Shown here piece after piece: positions 1 to 5,412 of a DNA stretch of 14,749 bases (its first letter is position 1; every line of letters starts with the position of its first letter). The stretch spans positions 1-14,749 of the forward strand of contig CAWUKE010000040.1 in NCBI GenBank assembly GCA_963922935.1. The letters are read 5' to 3'. A program made the position numbers and the translations under genes. Origin of the DNA: Litorimonas sp963922935 (lineage in GTDB: Bacteria; Pseudomonadota; Alphaproteobacteria; Caulobacterales; Maricaulaceae). The notes under the pieces are model-generated. The model was not told where the DNA came from. It did not search any database and saw only the letters and a list, made by a program, of their open reading frames with translations.

Positions 1-134
1 TGCCATTGGCTTTCAATCGGCAGGATGTCTTCCTGAACCATTTGTGTGACATCGCGTAGGATCGGCTTCAGGCGATCGGAAACGCCTAGAGCCATCGCAT
101 CGGCGCTCGTCTTCATGGGGGACATATCGTTCAT
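1..134 (-). CDS. Acyl-CoA dehydrogenase, N-terminal fragment (ACAD10/11-like), cut by window edge
   Basis: An open minus-strand frame starts with ATG at 134-132 and runs off the window after 44 codons. The visible peptide opens MNDMSPMKTSADAMALG and continues with the pattern RLKPILRDVTQMVQEDILPIE, which resembles the first helices of acyl-CoA dehydrogenases (a stretch ending in a conserved 'P.E'). The ATG shares its A with the TAA stop of the upstream phosphotransferase gene (TAATG), so translation is very probably coupled. The family oxidises acyl-CoA thioesters with FAD. The partnership with an APH-family kinase points to the ACAD10/11 subgroup, where kinase and dehydrogenase act in sequence on 4-hydroxyacyl-CoA. 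The FAD-binding and catalytic regions lie outside the window, so the subgroup call rests mainly on context. Confidence 0.72.
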   Translation of the reverse strand, partial: MNDMSPMKTSADAMALGVSDRLKPILRDVTQMVQEDILPIESQW

Positions 135-1201
135 TACAGAGTTCCTTCTTCGATCTTCACACGGGCCAGCGCGCCCAAGGCTTCCACGCTTTGGTTCATT
201 GTCGCAAACCGCTTATCCTGCGTTTGACCACGGACATATCGGGCATGGATTTGCTGAATAATCACCGCCAAACGCCAAATGCCATACACGAAATAATAGT
301 GGATGTCAGACACGTCTGTGCCTGTCAGCTCGCCGTACCGTGCGGCAAATTCAGCGCGTGTTGGCATACCGGGCGCGGCAGAGGGCTGCCGGATCATCAT
401 TTGCATGGGTGCCGGATCGCTCGCTTCAATCCAGTAAGACAGCGTATTGCCCAAATCCATCAGCGGATCACCAATGGCGCAGATCTCCCAATCGATCAGC
501 GCCGCAATTTTGCGTGGATCATTAGGATCCAGAATAGCATTATCGATCCGGTAGTCCCCGTGCAGTACGCCGACTTTGTCACTCTCGGCCGGCATATTAT
601 CTTCCAGCCATTTTTGGACGTCATCAAACCGCGTGATCCCGTCCGTGTGGGCTTTATCCCAACGCTTGTTCCAGCCCTTGATCTGGCGCTCCACATAGCC
701 TTCGGGACGACCGAAATCCTCTAAACCGAGGCCTTTCCAATCGAGCGTGTGGAGTGTCGCCAGCGCTTGAATGAAATTATCGCCAAGCTGCGCCGTATCC
801 TCTTCTGACCATCCCCATTCGCTCGGAATTGTCTTATGGATTAGCGGCCCGTCCACGCGGTCCATGACGTAGAATTCTTTGCCAATAATGCTTTCATCAT
901 CGGTGTAGAACACGGTTTGGGGCACTTGATCGAAGGCGGGCTTCAAATCCCGCATGATCCGATATTCGCGGAACATATTGTGACCCGCTTTCGGCAACGG
1001 ACCAAATGGCGGACGCCGCAGAACTAAGCGCCGATCGGGATAATCAATCGCGTAAGTCAGGTTGGAATTGCCTGAAGGATATTGTTTGACGGTCGGCTTA
1101 CCTGACAGCCCTTCGACGGAGGCTTTTAGGGCCGCATCAACGGCGGCAATATCGAGCGCTTCGCCGTCACGAACATCAATCGTGCTGTTTTCACCCGCCA
1201 T
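134..1201 (-). CDS. APH-family phosphotransferase (ACAD10/11-type, LvaA-like acyl-CoA kinase)
   Basis: This is a 355-residue member of the aminoglycoside-phosphotransferase/choline-kinase fold. The nucleotide-loop segment YPSGNSNLTY is at residues 41-50 and is followed by VLRRPP (60-65). The Brenner catalytic motif HGDYRIDN lies at 214-221 (D216 the expected base, N221 metal-binding), and the IDWE metal motif at 236-239 is followed by GDPLMDLG. This is the form found next to acyl-CoA dehydrogenases, not the antibiotic-resistance form. I place the start at ATG 1201, which overlaps the upstream SDR stop as TAATG; a further ATG at 1234 would add 11 residues lying inside that SDR gene. The likely role is phosphorylation of the hydroxyl of a 4-hydroxyacyl-CoA, preparing phosphate elimination by the following dehydrogenase, as known for Pseudomonas LvaA and human ACAD10/11. 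The substrate here is inferred. The protein has no signal peptide and is cytoplasmic. Confidence 0.9.
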   Translation of the reverse strand: MAGENSTIDVRDGEALDIAAVDAALKASVEGLSGKPTVKQYPSGNSNLTYAIDYPDRRLVLRRPPFGPLPKAGHNMFREYRIMRDLKPAFDQVPQTVFYTDDESIIGKEFYVMDRVDGPLIHKTIPSEWGWSEEDTAQLGDNFIQALATLHTLDWKGLGLEDFGRPEGYVERQIKGWNKRWDKAHTDGITRFDDVQKWLEDNMPAESDKVGVLHGDYRIDNAILDPNDPRKIAALIDWEICAIGDPLMDLGNTLSYWIEASDPAPMQMMIRQPSAAPGMPTRAEFAARYGELTGTDVSDIHYYFVYGIWRLAVIIQQIHARYVRGQTQDKRFATMNQSVEALGALARVKIEEGTL

Positions 1202-1971
1202 TAGAGCGTCGCTCCGCCGTCCACGACTGTGCACTGTCCGGTGTAGAAACTGGCCTCATCGCTGACCATGAACAGCACCGCGCCGACCATTTCTTCAGGT
1301 TGAGCAAAGCGCTTAATCGCCATGGTCATATCGAGATATTTGTCCACGCCTGGCGCATTCTTGAGCGCGCTGGCCAGTTTCGTATCGACGGGACCGGGCA
1401 GAAGCGCGTTCACCCGCACGCCGTCGCCTTTTTTGTCGTCTGAATATTCCTTCGCCATGCCTTGCGTCATCGCGATCAACGCCGCTTTTGTCATCGCATA
1501 GACAACCCGCATAGGCGCAGGTTGCAGGCCATCAATTGAGGCCACATTGACGACAGACCCACCGCCGTCGCGTTTCAACATCGGATAGGCCTTTGATGTC
1601 AAAAAGTACGGCCCCTGCGTGTTGACGGCAAATGTCTTGTGATAGGCCTCTTCGGTAATCGCATGGGCCGGACCGAAATGCGGGTTCGTCGCCCCATTAT
1701 TGATCAAAATATCGAGGCGGCCATGTTCTTCTTCAATCATGGCCAAGACTTTGTCGTGATGATCGAGCTCGCCCAAATGTAGCTCCGCAAAGCTGGCTGA
1801 TCCACCTTTCTCCTTGATGTCGTCCGCAACTTTTGCGCAGGCTTCAGGTTTGCGGGATGTGCAAACGACATGCGCGCCATGTTCGGCAAGGCCGTGTGCG
1901 ATCGCTTCGCCAATACCGCGCGATGCCCCAGCCACCAGGGCGACTTTTCCTGTCAGATCAAATCGAGCCAT
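1201..1971 (-). CDS. SDR family oxidoreductase (classical, probably NADP-type)
   Basis: A 256-residue classical short-chain dehydrogenase/reductase. The dinucleotide-binding turn reads AGASRGIG (14-21). After the second strand come S39-R40-K41, a basic patch that usually favours NADP(H). The catalytic set is N117 (VNTQG), S145, Y158 and K162 (YAMTK). The family's NNAG motif appears as NNGA (91-94, then TNP), a variant near the NNAATNP form of DHRS4-like SDRs. The C-terminus GQCTVVDGG is typical of the fold. The start ATG at 1971 has an AGGA Shine-Dalgarno element about 10 bases upstream that overlaps the TAG stop of the preceding SDR gene, so the two are probably coupled. With the kinase and acyl-CoA dehydrogenase genes downstream, it probably handles a hydroxy/keto acyl-CoA step; the exact substrate cannot be read from sequence. 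Confidence 0.92.
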   Translation of the reverse strand: MARFDLTGKVALVAGASRGIGEAIAHGLAEHGAHVVCTSRKPEACAKVADDIKEKGGSASFAELHLGELDHHDKVLAMIEEEHGRLDILINNGATNPHFGPAHAITEEAYHKTFAVNTQGPYFLTSKAYPMLKRDGGGSVVNVASIDGLQPAPMRVVYAMTKAALIAMTQGMAKEYSDDKKGDGVRVNALLPGPVDTKLASALKNAPGVDKYLDMTMAIKRFAQPEEMVGAVLFMVSDEASFYTGQCTVVDGGATL

Positions 1972-1982
1972 AATCTTTCGTC

Positions 1983-2759
1983 CTAAAATATACCGGAATT
2001 GGCGGCTTTAAGCTTCGCCAGCATTTTGCGCATACCGACGAGCCAACCGTCGGTATCCATCGCCCGCGCAATATAATATTTCTGCGCGACAGGATGCGGC
2101 AGAACGAGGAAACGATCCTCTTCCATGGCGAGCTTCAACGCATTCGCCACATCTTCTGGTTCTAGTAACTCTTCACGATTGCCAGAGAAATCCGCGCCAG
2201 CCGTCATATTGGTGCGCACATATTGCGGGCAGATACAGTGGCTCTTTATGCCCTGATCCCCATGTTCAATCGCAATGCTTTCGGCGAAGCTGACAGCCGC
2301 ATGTTTGGTGCAGCTATAGCTCGCTGAACCCACTTGATTGAGCAAACCCGCCGCAGACGCCGTAATGACAAAGGTCCCCTCGCCGCGTTCTAGCCAGCTG
2401 GGCATCAACCGGCGCGCGGCATAGACGCTGCCCATAACATTGACCTGCCAGGACAGTTCCCAGCCTTCATTGCTGCCCCCGGCCACATGCGGACCATTGG
2501 CAGCCCCGACGCCGGCATTGGATACGAATATATCGACAGGACCGAGGTCAGCTTCGACTGCGTCAATAAAGGCGACGACGCTGCCTTCGGACGAAACATC
2601 GCAGACATAAGGTTTCGTGCCGACCGCCTCTGCCGCCTCCGTTGGCGGCGACAAGTCGGACAAGGCCACTTTCGCCCCGTTCGCAGCAAACATATCCCCA
2701 ATAGCGCGGCCAATACCGCCGGATGCGCCAGTGATAGCGACGATCTTATTCTCAAACAT
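1983..2759 (-). CDS. SDR family oxidoreductase (classical, probably NAD-type)
   Basis: A 258-residue classical SDR and the first gene of the minus-strand catabolic operon. It has the textbook TGASGGIG turn (10-17), an acidic D35 at the end of the second strand favouring NAD(H), SNAG (80-83), and the catalytic S135, Y148 and K152 (YSCTK). The C-terminal part (about 205-258) departs from the usual 'VDGG' ending and instead reads FLVLPHP, with a helical Lys-rich tail, as in SDRs that lack the FabG-type tetramer end. The start ATG at 2759 is preceded by a good TAGGAAAG ribosome-binding site. It lies 11 bases before the next SDR and is read divergently from the DUF3667 gene. A dehydrogenase step on a hydroxyacyl-CoA or related alcohol is likely from context; no specific substrate is visible. 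Confidence 0.92.
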   Translation of the reverse strand: MFENKIVAITGASGGIGRAIGDMFAANGAKVALSDLSPPTEAAEAVGTKPYVCDVSSEGSVVAFIDAVEADLGPVDIFVSNAGVGAANGPHVAGGSNEGWELSWQVNVMGSVYAARRLMPSWLERGEGTFVITASAAGLLNQVGSASYSCTKHAAVSFAESIAIEHGDQGIKSHCICPQYVRTNMTAGADFSGNREELLEPEDVANALKLAMEEDRFLVLPHPVAQKYYIARAMDTDGWLVGMRKMLAKLKAANSGIF

Positions 2760-2892
2760 GCCGCTTTCCTACACGCACAAGCCGCCGGGGCAAGCCACTC
2801 CACGCGCCTTTCACGTGGGCGATGAGTGCAGGCCTCAAACAGTAGCTCACTCAAATCTTCCTGTTTTTATAGATTTAGGTTACGCCTGAGCC
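2760..2892. promoter_or_regulatory. Divergent promoter region between the SDR operon and the DUF3667 gene
   Basis: These 133 non-coding bases separate two divergent starts. Nested inverted repeats are visible: CCACG at 2800-2804 pairs with CGTGG at 2814-2818, and CACTC at 2796-2800 mirrors GAGTG at 2824-2828. This could be an operator for the catabolic operon. Nearer the plus-strand gene a T-rich stretch with TATAGAT (about 2867-2873) resembles a -10 box. The regulator is unknown and no regulator gene is adjacent, so this is a suggestion from position and symmetry only. Confidence 0.35.
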
Positions 2893-4263
2893 ATGAGTGG
2901 GGAAATCGAAGAGCTTTTAGCGGCAGCGGATGGCGGAAAAGGCCTTCTGGCTGAGGATAATATCCCGGATGAGAATCAGTCTCTGACCTGTTTTTCCTGC
3001 GGTGCAGAACTTATCGGTCTATATTGCCATGAGTGTGGCAATAAGAACGACAATTACCGCCGCTCAATTCTATCCCTGATTATCGATCTACTCGGCAATA
3101 TCACCGCCGTCGACAGCCGGATGTGGCGAAGCCTCTGGAGCTTATTTTCGCGTCCCGGACAAATGGCGCGGGAATTTTCGGATGGAGCGCGAACCCGCTG
3201 GACCTCTCCTGTGCGCATGTATCTGGCCACGTCCCTGCTCTTATTTGGCTATATCGCCTTTTCGGGAACGCAGCTTGTCGCGATCGGATCTGTCGTGGGC
3301 GAAAATAAAAGCGATGGAGCTGCTGCCATTCACAGTGGCAGCCAGTCACAGCGCCTGCTATTTTTCGTCGAGCACTCAAAGCTTGCTGACATCACCTCTG
3401 AAAGCGCGCAAGCGCAAAGCGAGACCTTCATTCGCGGTTTCATGGATGTCGGCGACCGGATCAATAACCCCGAGAATATGAGAGACGGTATTGAAGAGCT
3501 GAATGACCGGATCGAAGACGCCACGTCGGATATTGAAAGACGCGCGCTCACCGCAACCCGCGATCAACTGGCCCGGCAGTTAGAAGCCGTTGAAGCGTCC
3601 GAACACGCAAGCACCCCACCTGATCCATCCGAGACGGGATCAGATAATCAGCCTAACGATGAAAATGCAGACGAGAGCGACGGCGAAAATAGTATCAACA
3701 TTTCAGGCTTAAACGGAGAGAGTTTTTCGCTTGGCAATGATGATCTGGCGACCTTCTACAGGCGGATCGTCCGCAATCCCGAAGTTATAAATGATAGCCT
3801 GAACTCTAATCTAAAGTTTGCCATGTTCTTCATGTTACCTTTTGCCATGCTGCTCGGGGCTGTCTTCATACGGGGACGCGACAAAGCCATGCTTTACGAT
3901 CATCTCGTCCATGCCGCCTATGTCCATGCTTTCTCTTTCATTCTCCTGTTCGTTTTCATCTTACTCAAGCAATACACCGCTATGGGCGGCCTCCTCTTTC
4001 TCTATACTGTCATCCTACTGATTTATCTACCTATTTCAGCCAAAGGCATGTTTGGGCGTGGATGGTTTAAGTCCTTTTTGACCGCTTACGGTGTGGGTGC
4101 AGTCTATACCTTCAACATGATGGTCCTCAGCGTGTTCTTTGTGGCCACCGCTCTGACGGGCGTCGCCAAAGAGATTGCGGCGGAGCGACTGGAATCCACG
4201 ACGATAATCACGCCGTCGACACCCACACCTGAGAGCGCCGTAAGCCCCCAACCTGACAATTAG
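2893..4263 (+). CDS. DUF3667-like membrane protein with N-terminal four-cysteine zinc ribbon
   Basis: A 456-residue protein. The N-terminal CxxC...CxxC cluster (C33, C36, C45, C48) forms a likely zinc ribbon. It is followed by the block LGNITAVDSRMWRSLWSLFS, then RPG and a 'GARTRWTSPVRMYL' segment (98-111). This order (ribbon, 'RPG', 'G.R.R...P.R.Y' into a membrane helix) matches the DUF3667 family. Predicted membrane helices are near 108-126, 306-325, 339-357, 361-382 and 398-421. Between the first and second lies a soluble insert of roughly 180 residues: a charged helix region (about 195-235), then an acidic Asp/Glu/Asn/Ser-rich linker (about 240-270). The C-terminus is Pro/Thr-rich. Family function is unknown. 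The start ATG at 2893 has only a weak ribosome-binding site. The stop overlaps the convergent holin-like gene by 4 bases. Confidence 0.85.
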   Translation: MSGEIEELLAAADGGKGLLAEDNIPDENQSLTCFSCGAELIGLYCHECGNKNDNYRRSILSLIIDLLGNITAVDSRMWRSLWSLFSRPGQMAREFSDGARTRWTSPVRMYLATSLLLFGYIAFSGTQLVAIGSVVGENKSDGAAAIHSGSQSQRLLFFVEHSKLADITSESAQAQSETFIRGFMDVGDRINNPENMRDGIEELNDRIEDATSDIERRALTATRDQLARQLEAVEASEHASTPPDPSETGSDNQPNDENADESDGENSINISGLNGESFSLGNDDLATFYRRIVRNPEVINDSLNSNLKFAMFFMLPFAMLLGAVFIRGRDKAMLYDHLVHAAYVHAFSFILLFVFILLKQYTAMGGLLFLYTVILLIYLPISAKGMFGRGWFKSFLTAYGVGAVYTFNMMVLSVFFVATALTGVAKEIAAERLESTTIITPSTPTPESAVSPQPDN

Positions 4264-4730
4264 CGCCCGGCCGCCGCGACGGGCGCACGCGGTGCGCGAT
4301 CCCCGAACCACCAGAGTGTCGCCGCTGTCGCTGCAAAGACGCAGGCGTCCACGATGGCGCTATCTTGCGTGCGCGCAAATATCCAGCCCGTAATCAACCA
4401 GAGGAGAAGCGTTAGTGTCGGTCGCACCAGACGGAGCGTATTGATAACCCATAGACTGGCTTTCCCAACGGCGGCGTCTGCTTTGATAGACGCCTCCAAG
4501 CCCGCCCAGCTGCCCGCTTGGGCGGCTAAAGCGATCTCTTGTTCTGTCTCTTGCGCCCGGGCTTGCATTTGTAGCTCATGCAGGGCCAGCTCATGTGCCC
4601 ACAAGGCACGTTCATGCTCTTGCGCTTGGCGGCGTTCAAAGAACCCTGCGACGCGACCTAAGGCCGTCCCAATAATCCCGAATAGCCCCCCGGCGGCGGC
4701 ATCGAGCGCTAAAGTCCCAATGTTTGCCAT
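4260..4730 (-). CDS. Holin-like small membrane protein (phage/GTA 3TM-holin type)
   Basis: A 156-residue protein. It begins with a Gly/Ala-rich hydrophobic segment (about 6-28), then a charged helix rich in Glu, Gln and His that should form a coiled coil (31-70). A 'SWAGLEASIKAD' block (74-85) leads to a 'RP' followed by one membrane helix (about 103-119), a second helix (about 124-142) and a WWFGDR ending. That pattern (soluble helix, 'RP', two membrane segments, W-W-x-G) resembles the three-segment holins associated with gene-transfer-agent release and related phage proteins. The gene overlaps the end of the M15 peptidase gene by 22 bases, the normal endolysin/holin arrangement. Holins permeabilise the inner membrane so that endolysin reaches peptidoglycan. 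The pairing is strong support; the family assignment from memory is moderate. The alternative is an uncharacterised phage-tail-region membrane protein. Confidence 0.62.
   Translation of the reverse strand: MANIGTLALDAAAGGLFGIIGTALGRVAGFFERRQAQEHERALWAHELALHELQMQARAQETEQEIALAAQAGSWAGLEASIKADAAVGKASLWVINTLRLVRPTLTLLLWLITGWIFARTQDSAIVDACVFAATAATLWWFGDRAPRAPVAAAGR
4263..4286 (+). terminator. GC-rich hairpin at the 3' end of the DUF3667 gene (weak candidate)
   Basis: A perfect 7-bp inverted repeat, GCGCCCG (4263-4269) and CGGGCGC (4280-4286) with a 10-base loop, begins on the last base of the plus-strand stop codon. No T-tract follows, so it is not a classical rho-independent terminator. The same bases encode the C-terminus of the convergent gene. 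It may stall polymerase or be a by-product of GC-rich Ala/Gly/Arg codons. Confidence 0.25.
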
Positions 4731-5155
4731 ATGTCTTTCGCTTTCGAAGAGCCGTACCAGGACCGTCGCGGACCCATATCGGCATGGATGAAGGTTTGAT
4801 AAAATCCGAAGCCCGTAAAGCCTGCGGACTTCAACGCTTGGTACAGGCGAAGCGGATCATGACCAGCAAGGGCAATATCGACCGCAAGACGCAAATGCTG
4901 CGACCGCGGCGCGCCGCCGACCCGCGCATTGTGCAGCCGGCACCGATGGGCCGACAGAATGTGAAACGGGCGACCAATCTGATCTCGCGCCTGTTGCAGA
5001 GCCTCCATAAAATCAGGCCAATGATAGATCTGCCCGCAATGACGGCACCCCATTTCGGCGGAGGAAAAGTTTGGCCATCGCCGATCAAGGCTTTGCGCGG
5101 ATTTAACTTCAAGTTCGCTGCGCTGATTGTCCCACCGATAACGGCGACGCGTCAC
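4709..5155 (-). CDS. Peptidase M15-type D-Ala-D-Ala carboxypeptidase / endolysin
   Basis: A peptidoglycan-cleaving M15A-like zinc peptidase. With a GTG start at 5155 it has 148 residues: 'WPNFSSAEMGCRHCG' (about 28-42), a helix 'FMEALQQARDQIGRP', 'ILSAHRCRLHNARVGGA', the zinc motif SQHLRLAVDI (85-94; H87, D93) and 'FIHADMG' (H124). These are the H, D, H ligands of the family. The H-to-D spacing is one residue shorter than the common SxHxxGxAxD and lacks its Gly. The start is uncertain: the frame stays open to an ATG at 5320, but the extra part is Arg/Pro/Ser-rich, has less coding-like base use, and overlaps another coding-like frame. GTG 5155 has no clear ribosome-binding site. No signal peptide is seen, as expected for a holin-dependent endolysin. 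The neighbouring holin-like gene overlaps its 3' end. Confidence 0.8.
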   Translation of the reverse strand: MTRRRYRWDNQRSELEVKSAQSLDRRWPNFSSAEMGCRHCGQIYHWPDFMEALQQARDQIGRPFHILSAHRCRLHNARVGGAPRSQHLRLAVDIALAGHDPLRLYQALKSAGFTGFGFYQTFIHADMGPRRSWYGSSKAKDIWQTLGL

Positions 5156-5318
5156 GCCGGACGTCAGGGGCCAAAAACGCAATCGTCTCGGTCGCCTTGT
5201 GGGGCGCGGATATCCGCGAGACCGTCGGAACGGATTCCAGAGAGGCCGAGAGGATGGCGGTCTCATAGAGAACGCCGATTGAACGGAAGGACAAGATGTC
5301 ATGATCCGTTTCTGACAC
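5109..5318 (-). CDS. Possible small protein overlapping the endolysin start
   Basis: A minus-strand frame from GTG 5318 would give 69 residues starting MSETDHDILSFRS and ending in TGA at 5111-5109. A TTG at 5354 is an alternative start, but it lies in the terminator's T-tract side. I recognise no domain; the product is mixed, with no membrane segment. Support is indirect: third codon positions are mostly G or C and residue choice looks natural, whereas the M15 frame across the same bases gives a low-complexity Arg/Pro/Ser peptide. It would overlap the proposed endolysin GTG start by 47 bases. It could be a first gene of the lysis transcript, or the remains of a longer ancestor. Confidence 0.3.
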   Translation of the reverse strand: MSETDHDILSFRSIGVLYETAILSASLESVPTVSRISAPHKATETIAFLAPDVRRDASPLSVGQSAQRT

Positions 5319-5352
5319 ACAAATCGTGTCCGGGGACGCGTCTCTATGGGGC

Positions 5353-5383
5353 AAGAAAAAAGCCCGCTATTTCAGCGGGCTTT
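5353..5383 (-). terminator. Rho-independent terminator after the OmpA/HHH-DUF2853 unit
   Basis: A perfect 9-bp stem, AAAGCCCGC (5359-5367) against GCGGGCTTT (5375-5383), has a 7-base loop. Read on the minus strand, the stem is followed directly by a T-run, giving GCGGGCTTTTTT. It lies about 30 bases after the stop of the DUF2853 fusion gene. The other flank is also T-rich on the plus strand (5389-5395), so it may work in both directions. Confidence 0.9.
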
Positions 5384-5412
5384 GTCGATTTTTTTAAGTG
5401 AAAAACGTGGAT

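Noticed and set aside
191..724. Long plus-strand open frame opposite the APH-family gene
   Set aside because: It is the mirror of a clearly conserved kinase gene on the minus strand; the product has no recognisable domain.
134..1201. Possible antibiotic (aminoglycoside) resistance gene because of the APH fold
   Set aside because: The overlap with an acyl-CoA dehydrogenase gene and the RRPP/IDWE form identify the acyl-CoA kinase branch, not a resistance enzyme.
2405..2854. Minus-strand frame of 149 codons overlapping the second SDR
   Set aside because: The in-register SDR frame shows all catalytic motifs; this one reads as Arg/Pro/Ala-rich noise.
4724..5401. Plus-strand frame of 225 codons opposite the endolysin
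   Set aside because: The M15 zinc motifs are on the minus strand, and this product is basic and featureless; long mirror frames are common at this base composition.
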